Positions 40,477-49,663 of a stretch of DNA of 64,000 bases are shown here, in pieces (positions within the stretch are counted from its first letter, which is position 1; each line of letters starts with the position of its first letter). The DNA is from an uncultured beta proteobacterium. GTDB taxonomy: Bacteria > Pseudomonadota > Gammaproteobacteria > Burkholderiales > Burkholderiaceae_C. The stretch spans positions 1 to 64,000 of the forward strand of contig CAJCCO010000022.1 in assembly GCA_903960915.1 (NCBI GenBank). Reading direction: 5' to 3'. The position numbers and the translations under genes are program-made. The notes below the pieces were generated by a model. It was not told the origin of the DNA, ran no database searches, and was given only the letters and a program-made list of their open reading frames with translations.

Positions 40477-41753
40477 CCTCTTCTATTTTGCCCGGCCAAC
40501 CCCAGCTTGCTTACCGCGGTGAGCAGCTGTTTTCTGAAGACGTCAGCCTGGCCGCTTTGGCACGCGAACACGGCACACCGCTGTATGTGTACTCCAAGGC
40601 CTCCATGCTGGCGGCGCTGGCCGCTTACCAGCGCGGTTTTGCCGGGCGAAGGGTTCAAATTTGCTACGCGATGAAGGCCAACTCGTCACTGGGCGTGTTG
40701 CAGGTTTTTGCCCAAGCCGGCTGTGGCTTTGACATCGTCTCTGGTGGCGAACTGGTGCGCGTACTGGCTGCTGGCGCCGTGCCCGCACAAGTGATTTTTT
40801 CAGGCGTGGGCAAAACCCGCGCCGAGATGAAGCAAGCGCTGCAAGCCGGCATTGGCTGCTTCAACGTGGAGAGTGAAGCGGAGCTGGACGTGCTGAGCGA
40901 AGTTGCCGTCGCCCTGGGCCTGCGGGCACCGGTGAGCCTGCGGGTCAATCCGAATGTGGACCCCAAAACCCACCCCTATATTTCGACCGGGCTCAAAGGC
41001 AACAAATTTGGCATTGCCCATGAAGAGGCGGTGCGGGCTTACCGCCATGCGGCGGGCCTGCCGGGTTTGAAAGTGGTGGGAATCGACTGCCACATTGGCT
41101 CACAAATCACCGAGGCCACGCCCTATCTAGACGCCATGGACCGGGTGCTTGACCTGGTGGCCGATATTGAAGCAGCGGGCATTGCCATTCACCACATTGA
41201 CTTTGGCGGCGGCCTGGGCATCAACTACAACGGCGACACACCACCGGCCGCCGATGCGCTGTGGTCGCAACTGTTGGCCAAACTCGACGCGCGCGGCTAC
41301 GGCCAGCGCCAGCTCATGGTTGAACCGGGTCGCTCACTGGTGGGTAACGCCGGCGTCTGCTTGACCGAGGTGCTGTACCTGAAGCCTGGCGAACAGAAAA
41401 ACTTTTGCATTGTCGACGCCGCCATGAACGACTTGCCACGCCCGGCCATGTACCAGGCCTACCACCAGATCGTGCCAGTCACCCCGCGCCACGCGGATGA
41501 CACGCTGTACGACGTGGTGGGGCCGGTGTGCGAAAGCGGTGACTGGATTGGCCACGACCGCACCCTGGCCGTCCAGGCGGGCGACCTGCTGGCGGTGCTG
41601 TCCGCTGGGGCCTATTGCATGAGCATGGCCAGCAACTACAACTCGCGCGGGCGCGCTGCCGAGATTTTGGTAGACGGCCTGCAGGCCCATGTAATTCGCC
41701 AGCGCGAAACGATTGAAGACCAACTGCGCCACGAAACCCTGGTCCCTCGCTAG
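40473..41753 (+). CDS. lysA: Diaminopimelate decarboxylase LysA
   Basis: PLP-dependent decarboxylation of meso-diaminopimelate to lysine, 426 residues. PLP Lys68 is in CYAMKANSSLG; HIDFGGGLGINY binds the cofactor phosphate; the second-subunit active-site Cys is in GPVCESGDW. The frame is open 36 codons upstream, but the ATG at 40473 coupled to lptM starts the conserved region. Its TAG stop is the first unit of a six-copy tandem repeat. Confidence 0.97.
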   Translation: MTSSILPGQPQLAYRGEQLFSEDVSLAALAREHGTPLYVYSKASMLAALAAYQRGFAGRRVQICYAMKANSSLGVLQVFAQAGCGFDIVSGGELVRVLAAGAVPAQVIFSGVGKTRAEMKQALQAGIGCFNVESEAELDVLSEVAVALGLRAPVSLRVNPNVDPKTHPYISTGLKGNKFGIAHEEAVRAYRHAAGLPGLKVVGIDCHIGSQITEATPYLDAMDRVLDLVADIEAAGIAIHHIDFGGGLGINYNGDTPPAADALWSQLLAKLDARGYGQRQLMVEPGRSLVGNAGVCLTEVLYLKPGEQKNFCIVDAAMNDLPRPAMYQAYHQIVPVTPRHADDTLYDVVGPVCESGDWIGHDRTLAVQAGDLLAVLSAGAYCMSMASNYNSRGRAAEILVDGLQAHVIRQRETIEDQLRHETLVPR

Positions 41754-41804
41754 TCCATCTAGTCCATCTAGTCCATCTAGTTCATCTAGTCCATCTAGTC
41801 CATC
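41751..41804 (+). repeat. Six-copy 9-base tandem repeat of in-frame stop codons
   Basis: TAGTCCATC is repeated six times without spacer; only the fourth copy differs (TAGTTCATC). The first TAG is the lysA stop codon, and because the period is nine, every copy adds another TAG in the lysA frame. Confidence 0.95.
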
Positions 41805-41806
41805 TT

Positions 41807-41874
41807 AAAGCCTGATTCGCGGCGAACGTGGCCGTGAAGTCGCTTGAGTTAGCGTTCAGGCTTTCGTCTTTTTT
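41807..41874 (+). terminator. Possible lysA terminator
   Basis: AAAGCCTGA (41807-41815) pairs with TCAGGCTTT (41856-41864) around a 40-base loop that contains a small TTCG/CGAA hairpin; six T follow at 41869-41874. The long loop makes it a weak candidate. It overlaps the end of the convergent msrQ gene. Confidence 0.35.
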
Positions 41875-42482
41875 GACTTCTGCGCCAGATAGTGTTTGAC
41901 ACGCCAGCCCAGCAAGCTGCCCAGAATCAAGGCATACACCAGCACCTCCTGAAAATTACGCTTGCCCGCACGCATCCAGAAAAAATGCAGCACAGCCAGC
42001 AGCGCCACGGCATAAACCAAGCGGTGCAAAGTCTTCCAACGGGCAGCGCCTAGCGCCTTGATGGCCCGGTTGCTGGACGTCAGCGCCAAAGGCAAGAGCA
42101 ACAAAAAGCCTGAAAAGCCCACCAGAATGAAGGGCCGCTTGACAATATCACCGACTATGTCGGACAGATCAAAGCCCATGTCAAACCAGCTATAGGCCAG
42201 CAAATGCAGCGAGGCATAGAAAAACACCAGCAACCCAAGCAGGCGGCGAAAACGGGCCAGCGCCGGGGTATGGCTCAGCACGCGCAAGGGGGTCACCGCC
42301 AGCACCAGACACAGGCCACGCAAGGTCCAGTCGCCGGTGGCGCGTAGCAAGGCCTCGGCCGGGTTGGCACCCAGTTGTTGGGTAGCAGCGGCCCACACCA
42401 ACCAGGCCAGGGGCAGCAGGCCCAGCAACAGCAGCAGCGGCTTGGCCGATGGCTGCAGAAGCAAGGGGGCCAAAGGCCGCAT
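41856..42482 (-). CDS. msrQ: Heme-binding membrane subunit MsrQ
   Basis: Inner-membrane b-heme protein that feeds electrons from the respiratory chain to MsrP, 208 residues with about six helices. Conserved His residues occur in YASLHLLAYSWFD, WKTLHRLVYAVALLAVLHFFW. The ATG overlaps the msrP stop by one base (TGATG). Confidence 0.94.
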   Translation of the reverse strand: MRPLAPLLLQPSAKPLLLLLGLLPLAWLVWAAATQQLGANPAEALLRATGDWTLRGLCLVLAVTPLRVLSHTPALARFRRLLGLLVFFYASLHLLAYSWFDMGFDLSDIVGDIVKRPFILVGFSGFLLLLPLALTSSNRAIKALGAARWKTLHRLVYAVALLAVLHFFWMRAGKRNFQEVLVYALILGSLLGWRVKHYLAQKSKKTKA

Positions 42483-43477
42483 CAGAAGTTCTTTTTAAGG
42501 TCCATGCCCGCGTAAAGCTGGCCCACCTGTGCCTCGTAGCCGTTGAACATCAGGGTTTTTCGCTTCTTGGCAAACAAACCGTCTTCTCCTATGCGCCGCT
42601 CAGTGGCCTGGCTCCAGCGCGGGTGGTCCACGTTGGGGTTCACGTTGGAGTAAAAGCCGTATTCATTGGCCGCGGCCTTGTTCCAGGCGGTAGCAGGCTG
42701 TTTGTCTGTGAAGCGAATTTTGACCAGGCTCTTGCCGCTCTTGAAACCATATTTCCAGGGCACCACCAAGCGCACCGGCGCACCGTTTTGCTTGGGCAAC
42801 ACCTCGCCATACATGCCAAAGGACAGCAGGGTCAGCGGGTGCATGGCCTCGTCCAGACGCAGCGCCTCTACATAAGGCCACTCCAGCACCTGTGATCCCA
42901 CGTACGGCATGGTCTTGGGGTCGACCAGGGTGACAAACTCCACGTATTTTGCGCTGCCCAGGGGCTCAACTTTCTTGATGAGTTCAGCCAGCGAATAGCC
43001 CACCCAGGGAATCACCATAGACCAGCCTTCGACGCAGCGCAACCGGTAAATGCGCTCTTCCTGGGCGCTGAGTTTGAGCAGGTCTTCCAGCGTGTATTTG
43101 GCCGGCTTTTTGACCAGGCCTTCAATCTCGACCGTCCAAGGGCTGGTTTTAAGGGTTTGGGCGTTTTGCGCCGGTTCGGCCTTGTCGGTGCCAAACTCGT
43201 AAAAGTTGTTGTAGGTGCTGGCGTCTTTGTAATCAGTGACCTTGTCCATGGTGAGCGCACCGGCCAGAGTGGATTTGGTGGCTGCCAGCGCCGCATTTTT
43301 TCCAGGTGCCGCACTCGTGGCTAGGGCCTCGCGGCCAGCCCAGCCCGCCAAAGCCAGGCCGGCAGCACCCGTGGCCATGCGCTGGATCAGCGCGCGCCGT
43401 CCTTGGTAAATTTCCTGGCCGGTGATCTCGCTGGGCAGTGGGTGCGCAAAGCCGTCACGTTGGGTGTGAATGATCAT
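42482..43477 (-). CDS. msrP: Methionine sulfoxide reductase catalytic subunit MsrP
   Basis: Periplasmic molybdopterin enzyme that repairs oxidised methionine in envelope proteins, 331 residues. A Tat-type signal is visible ([20 protein letters not shown], about 27-46), so export should need the TatABC system encoded at 1361-2898. The molybdenum-ligand Cys is in [34 protein letters not shown] is another family block. The ATG at 43477 has an AGGAG about 9 bases upstream; the open frame extends further without support. Confidence 0.95.
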   Translation of the reverse strand: MIIHTQRDGFAHPLPSEITGQEIYQGRRALIQRMATGAAGLALAGWAGREALATSAAPGKNAALAATKSTLAGALTMDKVTDYKDASTYNNFYEFGTDKAEPAQNAQTLKTSPWTVEIEGLVKKPAKYTLEDLLKLSAQEERIYRLRCVEGWSMVIPWVGYSLAELIKKVEPLGSAKYVEFVTLVDPKTMPYVGSQVLEWPYVEALRLDEAMHPLTLLSFGMYGEVLPKQNGAPVRLVVPWKYGFKSGKSLVKIRFTDKQPATAWNKAAANEYGFYSNVNPNVDHPRWSQATERRIGEDGLFAKKRKTLMFNGYEAQVGQLYAGMDLKKNF

Positions 43478-43558
43478 GATTGCAATCTCCTCATGGCGGT
43501 GACCGCCGGGGTTATCCAATAGCCCATAAGCAATAGCCAATAGGCCTAGGCAACGGGC

Positions 43559-44893
43559 TTACAAAGTACCGTAACTGTGCAAGCCACTCAAAAACATGTT
43601 GACGCCGATGAAAGCAAACGTAGTGACTGCCAGGCCCGACAAGGCCCACCAAGCAGCCACGGTACCACGCAGGCCCTTCATCAGGCGCATGTGCAGCCAG
43701 GCCGCATAGTTGAGCCAGACAATCAGTGCCCAGGTTTCCTTGGGGTCCCAGCTCCAGTAGCCGCCCCAGGCCTCGGCCGCCCACAGGGCACCGAGCACGG
43801 TGGCAATGGTGAAGAAAGCAAAGCCCACGGCGATGGACTTGTACATCAGGTCGTCCAGAATTTCGAACGCAGGCAAGCGCGCAGCTAAGCGGCGGCGTCC
43901 CAGCAAAATACCGGCCACTGCCAAGGCAGACAGACCAAAGTACACCGCCCAGTAATCGCTCATGCCAAGCACGGCCGATTTGCGAAACACCACGGGCTCA
44001 AAACACAGCACGATGCCCAGCAGCCACAAGGGCGCCAGTTTGTACCAGCGGGTTTCGCCGGCCTGGCTCTTGATGAGGTAGGCAAACGCCACCATGGCGG
44101 CCAGTGCAAAGGTACCGTAACCAATGAAGTTGGCCGGCACGTGCAGCTTCATCCACCAGCTTTTCAGGGCCGGCACCAGCGGCGTGATTTCATGCGCACC
44201 GCGCACCAGCGTGTACCAAAGCAAAAAGCCCACCGCCGCGCTGACCACCAGCATCACAAAAGCACCGAGGGCGCGGGTTTTGTAGTGCATTTCGAAGTAC
44301 AGGTAAAAAGCCGCCGTCAGCCAGCAAAACAACACGAACACCTCGTACAGATTACTCACTGGAATATGGCCCACGTCAGCCCCCAGCAGGTAGCTTTCAT
44401 ACCAGCGCACCAGCGTGCCCACCAGCGCCATGACCACCGCCACCCACAGCAGGCGTGAAGCCACCAGCGACATGGCGTCGCCCTGGGTGGAGGCAAACAT
44501 GCCTATCCAGTAAAAAATGGTGCTCATGAAAATCAGCATGCTCATCCACAAAATGGCAGACTGGCTAGAGAGAAAGTATTTGAGCCAGAACACCGTTTCG
44601 GCATTGGCCAGATTGCCCTGGTACGCATTGATGGCCAGCAAAGACAGGCCGGCGGCAACCACCATGAGGGCCTGCAAGGGCCGCCAGAACCAGCACAGCG
44701 CCACGGTGCAAGGCAAGGTCGCCAGCAAAATGCCTTGCTCATAAACATCCATGGCCGCGTTGTAGCGCATGAAGGCAAACAGGCCGCCTGCCAACACCAG
44801 GATGGCAAATACCCAGTCCAGCATGTTGCGACGGCTGAAATAGCCTTCGTGAAGGGTTAAGTTTGAAACCTGGGGGGAAGTTGCGCTGTTCAT
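43559..44893 (-). CDS. ccsB: Cytochrome c biogenesis protein CcsB (CcsA/ResC family)
   Basis: Heme-handling membrane half of the System II cytochrome c synthase, 444 residues with at least eight helices. The tryptophan-rich heme-binding WWD motif is WGGYWSWDPKETWALIVWL; conserved His residues flank it (KLHVPANFIGYG; AAWLHMRL). It starts one base after the resB stop codon. System II fits a betaproteobacterium without ccmA-H genes in view. Confidence 0.95.
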   Translation of the reverse strand: MNSATSPQVSNLTLHEGYFSRRNMLDWVFAILVLAGGLFAFMRYNAAMDVYEQGILLATLPCTVALCWFWRPLQALMVVAAGLSLLAINAYQGNLANAETVFWLKYFLSSQSAILWMSMLIFMSTIFYWIGMFASTQGDAMSLVASRLLWVAVVMALVGTLVRWYESYLLGADVGHIPVSNLYEVFVLFCWLTAAFYLYFEMHYKTRALGAFVMLVVSAAVGFLLWYTLVRGAHEITPLVPALKSWWMKLHVPANFIGYGTFALAAMVAFAYLIKSQAGETRWYKLAPLWLLGIVLCFEPVVFRKSAVLGMSDYWAVYFGLSALAVAGILLGRRRLAARLPAFEILDDLMYKSIAVGFAFFTIATVLGALWAAEAWGGYWSWDPKETWALIVWLNYAAWLHMRLMKGLRGTVAAWWALSGLAVTTFAFIGVNMFLSGLHSYGTL

Positions 44894-44894
44894 G

Positions 44895-47042
44895 TCAATG
44901 GTCCTTGGTACCCAGCAGCCGGGTTTTCAGCTGCTCAAATTCTTGATCGCCGTCTAGCGTTTTGCGGTTGCTGGAAAGCGCCATGGTGGCGCTGGTGCGC
45001 CCGTCGTGTGGGGTGAGCCAGACCCATAGCCGTCTTTCACGGATGTAGAGCATGGCAAACACGCCCAGAATCAGCAGGGCGCAACCCAAATACACAATGC
45101 TTTTGCCCGGTGCCCGCGCCACCTGAAAGACGCTGGCCTGCACCTGCGTGAAGTCGGCCAATTGCAGCACCATGGGCGCGGGGTAGGCCTGCGCATCACT
45201 CAGCGCCAAAACGGCCTGGCTCATGAAGGCCTGGGTGGCCTCATTGGGCAGCAGCGGCTTGAGCCCAGCTTCGGCGCGCACCATTTGGGTCATCTCAAAC
45301 AAGGTGCCGTTCAGAATGCGAACCAACACGTCACCGGCTTTGGTGCGCTCGGCTTCTGGCACATTGGTCTCCATGAAGTCGGCCATGGCCTGCAAACCGC
45401 CGCTGACCTGGCCCGCTGCATTGGCGTTAGGCGCAGACGTGGCCCCGGCAAACAAAGCCAACGCCCGTGAAGCCGATACAGCAAGTGGATCGCGCAGGTC
45501 AGGCCGGTCTGCCGCCACCGCGTTGGCCACGTAGCGCGCAATGGCCTGCTCACGCACTGCAGGGTCAGCCAGTGCCTCACGCAGCTTGAAAAATACCTGG
45601 GAGCTGCCCTGCTCGTCAGCCGGGACGCGCAAATAACGGAAGGGTTCAGACGGCGTATCGCGCAGCCCCATCAAGAACACCGGCGCGCCGTCCCCCATGT
45701 CGACGGGCAGCATGTAGTTGTGAAACTCACGCGCTTGCCCGGCAGCATCGCGCAGCTTGTAGGTGATGCTGGGGCCCACATTGCGCAGGTCCTTGTTGAC
45801 CTTGACCTTGTTGGCTGCACCCATTCGGGCGTTGAGGGAATCGCGCAAATCAACCTTGCGCACGTCCACACCAATGGCACTGCCGGAGCCACCGACCGCG
45901 TTGGCGCTGAAGTTCTCCACATTGATCACACGCAGGCCGGTGTACTCCAGCGTGAGGTTCTCGTTGCCATTGGTCAGCTTTGAGGAGCCGCCTATGACCC
46001 CCTCAATTTCAAAAGGTTTGGTCGCCGCCTTCATGGGCAGCGCTGAGAGTTTGACGCGCGAGCCCCCATCGTCAAAGCTGGACTGGTAAATTTCTACGCC
46101 TTTGTAGCTGGCTGGGTGGTTCACCTCCACCCGGGCAGGTATTTTTTCGCCGGTGTGCAGGTCGTGGATGATGATGTCACTGGCAAACAGTTTGGGCATG
46201 CCGGTGGAGTAGTACTCCACAAAAAACTTTTTCAACTCAACCGCAAACGGCAGTTCCTGCAACAAGATGCCGTCGGACTGGTTCAGCACAGCGGTGCTGG
46301 AGCGCGTGCCTTCGGTGACCAGCAGGTTGGCGCGAAAGGTGGGGTTGTTCTCAGTCAAGCGGTGCTGGGACGGCACATCGACCATCATGCCGCCACCGGT
46401 GAAGGCGCTTTTGCCGTTGAAGAGCATCTGAGCCCGCACCATCAAGTCGCCATCGAGCAGCCCACCCAGGCAAACCAGCACGATGGCGCTGTGCGCGGCG
46501 ATGTAGCCCACCTTGTTGGCCGCCCCCGCCTTGGCCGCCACCATCCAGCCATTGGCACCGGGTAGTTCACGGTGCTGCAACTTAACCTTCCAGCCCCCAC
46601 CCACCAGCATATGGCCAATGCGCCGGGCCGCCAGCTCAGGCGTTTCATCCAGATTGGCCTGCGCACGGTGCCCAAAGGCTTGCAGGCTTTGGGCCCGTAT
46701 ATTTTCTTTGTAGGTGCGTAAATCGATGATGATTTTGGGCGTGTTGCGGGCAATGCAAAGCGATGTGCTGGTGACCAAAAAAGCCAGAATCAGCAAAAAC
46801 CACCAGGCGCTGTAAACCGAGTAAAGGCTGACGGCCCGAAAAAATTCGGCCCAGAACGGCCCAAATTGGTTGACGTAGTTGCCAAAGGGCTCGTTCTGCT
46901 TGAGCACCGTGCCAATGACCGAGGCAATACAGATGACACTGAGCAGCGAAATCGAGAAGCGCATGGAAGACAGCAATTCCACCGCAGCGCGTACGTGACG
47001 GCTGGCAGATTTGAGTTCAAGGCCTTGGGTGGAGACTGTCAT
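44895..47042 (-). CDS. resB: Cytochrome c biogenesis protein ResB/Ccs1
   Basis: Second half of the System II cytochrome c synthase, 715 residues. Three N-terminal helices (MRFSISLLSVICIASVIGTV; YSVYSAWWFLLILAFLV; IAAHSAIVLVCLGGLLDG) precede a large periplasmic domain (about 200-640) and a final helix (IVYLGCALLILGVFAML). The region before the ATG (AATCCCCCC on the minus strand) has no Shine-Dalgarno sequence, and a terminator-like hairpin ends 20 bases upstream. Confidence 0.94.
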   Translation of the reverse strand: MTVSTQGLELKSASRHVRAAVELLSSMRFSISLLSVICIASVIGTVLKQNEPFGNYVNQFGPFWAEFFRAVSLYSVYSAWWFLLILAFLVTSTSLCIARNTPKIIIDLRTYKENIRAQSLQAFGHRAQANLDETPELAARRIGHMLVGGGWKVKLQHRELPGANGWMVAAKAGAANKVGYIAAHSAIVLVCLGGLLDGDLMVRAQMLFNGKSAFTGGGMMVDVPSQHRLTENNPTFRANLLVTEGTRSSTAVLNQSDGILLQELPFAVELKKFFVEYYSTGMPKLFASDIIIHDLHTGEKIPARVEVNHPASYKGVEIYQSSFDDGGSRVKLSALPMKAATKPFEIEGVIGGSSKLTNGNENLTLEYTGLRVINVENFSANAVGGSGSAIGVDVRKVDLRDSLNARMGAANKVKVNKDLRNVGPSITYKLRDAAGQAREFHNYMLPVDMGDGAPVFLMGLRDTPSEPFRYLRVPADEQGSSQVFFKLREALADPAVREQAIARYVANAVAADRPDLRDPLAVSASRALALFAGATSAPNANAAGQVSGGLQAMADFMETNVPEAERTKAGDVLVRILNGTLFEMTQMVRAEAGLKPLLPNEATQAFMSQAVLALSDAQAYPAPMVLQLADFTQVQASVFQVARAPGKSIVYLGCALLILGVFAMLYIRERRLWVWLTPHDGRTSATMALSSNRKTLDGDQEFEQLKTRLLGTKDH

Positions 47043-47062
47043 GGGGGGATTGTCGTTGTCTC

Positions 47063-47100
47063 AAAAAAAAAGGGCAGACCATTTGTGAATGGACCCGCCC
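47063..47100 (-). terminator. Intrinsic terminator after the cytochrome c4 gene
   Basis: On the minus strand GGGCGGGTCCATT and AATGGTCTGCCC form a stem with an internal mismatch and a CACA loop, followed by nine T (47071-47063). It lies between the cytochrome c4 stop and the resB start. Confidence 0.7.
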
Positions 47101-47172
47101 CTGTTAGGGATTGATGCAAGCGTTTAGTTCAATATAAAACGTGCTTTAAAACCCCTGATTGGCTGTATTTGT

Positions 47173-47826
47173 TCAGCGCAAACCGGCGATGTAGTCGGCC
47201 ACAGCCCTGATTTCGCGGTCATTCATCTTGGCCGCCACCTGGGTCATTTGGAGGCTGTTTTTACGCACACCATCACGGAAAGCGGTCAACTGGGCCACCC
47301 CGTAGTCGGCGTGCTGACCGCCAAGGCGGGGGTACTGGGCTGGAATGCCAGCGCCGTTGGGGCTGTGGCAACCGGCACAGGCAGGCACCTGGCGGTCGGC
47401 AATGCCGCCGCGGTAAATGCGCTCACCCAGGGCCACCAGCTCTTTGTCTTTGGCAAAACCAGGCTTGGCGGTTTTGGAGGCCGCCCAGTAAGCGATGTTC
47501 TTCATGTCGTCGTCACTGAGCGTGCCAGCAAAACCCGACATGATGGCGTTGGCACGTTTGCCGGACTTGAATTCCTGCAATTGCTTGACCAGGTATTCGG
47601 GGTGCTGCTGGGCCAGTTTGGGGTTGGCAGCGATGGCGGAGTTGGCGTCGGCACCGTGGCAAGAAGCGCAAACAGCGGTGTAACTGGCTTCACCTTTGAC
47701 GAGGTCGGGTTTGACCACTTTGACCGGCTCAGCCTTGGCCGCAACGGCCTTGGCATCTGCAGCGAAGGTAGAGAAAGCCGGCGCGGCAAGGGCGGCGGTA
47801 ATTAAAAGAGAGGCAAGCAACTTCAT
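47173..47826 (-). CDS. Diheme cytochrome c4
   Basis: Periplasmic two-heme electron carrier, 217 residues. Signal peptide MKLLASLLITAALAAPAFS, then two cytochrome c domains with heme motifs CASCH (Cys53-His57) and CAGCH (Cys150-His154); likely Met axial ligands are in ANAIMSGFAG and NSLQMTQVA. It probably donates electrons to a terminal oxidase. It adjoins the cytochrome c maturation genes but is separated from them by a terminator. Confidence 0.94.
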   Translation of the reverse strand: MKLLASLLITAALAAPAFSTFAADAKAVAAKAEPVKVVKPDLVKGEASYTAVCASCHGADANSAIAANPKLAQQHPEYLVKQLQEFKSGKRANAIMSGFAGTLSDDDMKNIAYWAASKTAKPGFAKDKELVALGERIYRGGIADRQVPACAGCHSPNGAGIPAQYPRLGGQHADYGVAQLTAFRDGVRKNSLQMTQVAAKMNDREIRAVADYIAGLR

Positions 47827-47899
47827 AATCAATGGCGTGTCTGGTGAGCAAAAACAGGCTGATTCTACAATGCAGCCATGGGTCTTCGCCCTTTACTTA

Positions 47900-48607
47900 A
47901 TGACTACCAACACAAACCCTCCTGCACCGGCCGCACCGGCACGCTCCCCTGACGCTTCTGCCAAGGCTGCCGCCCTGGTCGCTTCAGGCTGGATGCATAC
48001 GGCCAAATTCCTCACCACCGCACCTCAACTGCACTTCTTGCCCACCCTGGAGGTACCGGAAATTGCCTTTGTGGGCCGCTCCAACGCGGGCAAGTCCACC
48101 TGTATCAACACGCTCACGCAGCAAAAACAGCTGGCCTTTGCCTCTAAAAAGCCAGGCCGCACCCAACACATCAACCTGTTTTCTCTGGGCAAACAAGGCG
48201 TGACCGATGCCGTACTGGCAGACTTACCCGGCTACGGGTACGCGGCAGTGCCCAAACAGGACAAGATTCGCTGGCAGCAGGTGATGGCCAATTACCTGGT
48301 GACGCGTGAAAACCTCAAAGCCATTGTGCTGATGTGCGACCCACGCCACGGCTTGACCGATCTCGATGAAATTTTGCTCGACGTGATACGCCCTCGGGTA
48401 GAGGAAGGCCTGAAATTTCTGGTCATCCTGACCAAGGCCGACAAGCTCACCCGGGCAGAACAGACCAAGGCCTTGTCCATCATGAAGCTGCAATCTGGTG
48501 GCGGCGAAGTGCGGCTTTTTTCGGCCACCAAACGCATCGGTATTGACGAGGTCTCGACCCTGCTTTGGAATTGGGCCCACCCGGCTGAAAAACCAGCCGC
48601 CGAGTAA
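47900..48607 (+). CDS. engB: Ribosome biogenesis GTPase EngB (YsxC/YihA)
   Basis: Essential small GTPase for 50S subunit assembly, 235 residues. G1 is GRSNAGKSTCIN, G3 DLPGYGYAAV, G4 TKADK, and KPGRTQHINLF is the family switch region. An N-terminal Pro/Ala-rich extension of about 35 residues precedes the core. It is divergent from cytochrome c4 across 73 bases; a TACAAT at 47866-47871 could be its -10, without a clear -35. Confidence 0.96.
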   Translation: MTTNTNPPAPAAPARSPDASAKAAALVASGWMHTAKFLTTAPQLHFLPTLEVPEIAFVGRSNAGKSTCINTLTQQKQLAFASKKPGRTQHINLFSLGKQGVTDAVLADLPGYGYAAVPKQDKIRWQQVMANYLVTRENLKAIVLMCDPRHGLTDLDEILLDVIRPRVEEGLKFLVILTKADKLTRAEQTKALSIMKLQSGGGEVRLFSATKRIGIDEVSTLLWNWAHPAEKPAAE

Positions 48608-48685
48608 GGGTGCCAGCGCGAACGCCTGGTCTTAGATAAGCGCCAAAACCCGCGCTACCACCCCAAGCTTTTATGGGTTCACACC

Positions 48686-49663
48686 ATGATTGAAACCTTT
48701 AACCAGCCCCTGCCTCACGGCATCACCCTGGGCTGCCGAGCCACCGGGGCACGTGGCCGGCCGGTGCTGATGTTTTTACATGGCTTCCCGGAAGGCGCCT
48801 TCGTCTGGGATGAATTGCTGCGCTTTTTTGCCCTGCCTGAAAACGGCGCCTACCGCTGTGTGGCGCCCTATTTGCGCGGGTTTGGGCCGTCCAGCGCCCC
48901 CGCCGAGATTGAGGCCTACCGCCCCAAACACCTGGTGCAGGACATCACGGCGCTGATCGCGATTGAAACCCAATCTTCCAGCACCTCCAGCACGCCCCTG
49001 GCCTGCCTGGTCGCGCACGACTGGGGTGGTGCCGTGGCCTGGAACCTGGCCAACCAGGCGCCGCATTTAATGCAACAACTGGCCATCATCAACTCGCCCC
49101 ATCCGGGCACCTTCTTGCGCGCCCTCCAAACCGACCCGCAGCAACAAGCCGCCAGCACCTACATGCAAGACCTGATCAAGCCATCGGCTGAAACCTGGCT
49201 GGCGCAGGACGATTTTGCCAACCTGTGGGACTTCTTGCAGCCAGGCCACGGGCAGGGTGGCGGTAGCGGTGGCGATGGCGCAGCTCGCCAGCAACATGCG
49301 AATTGGCTCACCGAAGAACTTCAAAATTGCTACCGCGAGGTATGGCGCGCGGGTCTGACTGGCGGCTGCAACCTGTACCGGGCTTCGCCATTGCGCCCAC
49401 CCACAGCGCAAGACCCCGGAGCGGCGGCCATTGAGCTGCCGCACGCGATGCTCAGCGTTCAGCTTCCGACCCTGGTGCTGTGGGGTATGCAAGACACCGC
49501 CTTGCTGCCAGTGTTGCTCGACGGGCTAGACGACTTCGTCAAGCCGCTCACGCTGGTGCGGGTGGCTTCGGCCTCGCACTGGATGGTGCATGAGCAGCCG
49601 GCCTTGGTGATGCGTGTGCTGGCCGACTTTTTAAGCCCGGCACCGTCAAGCCCGCTTCAGTAA
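48686..49663 (+). CDS. Alpha/beta hydrolase, epoxide-hydrolase-like
   Basis: A 325-residue alpha/beta hydrolase. The oxyanion HGFPEGAFVWDELL, nucleophile elbow VAHDWGGAVAW (Asp in place of Ser) and C-terminal His in SHWMVHEQPALV are those of the epoxide hydrolase/haloalkane dehalogenase branch. A Gly/Ser-rich insert (GQGGGSGGDGAARQQ) sits in the cap region. Substrate unknown. Its last seven bases overlap the 3' end of the convergent acyltransferase gene. Confidence 0.85.
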   Translation: MIETFNQPLPHGITLGCRATGARGRPVLMFLHGFPEGAFVWDELLRFFALPENGAYRCVAPYLRGFGPSSAPAEIEAYRPKHLVQDITALIAIETQSSSTSSTPLACLVAHDWGGAVAWNLANQAPHLMQQLAIINSPHPGTFLRALQTDPQQQAASTYMQDLIKPSAETWLAQDDFANLWDFLQPGHGQGGGSGGDGAARQQHANWLTEELQNCYREVWRAGLTGGCNLYRASPLRPPTAQDPGAAAIELPHAMLSVQLPTLVLWGMQDTALLPVLLDGLDDFVKPLTLVRVASASHWMVHEQPALVMRVLADFLSPAPSSPLQ

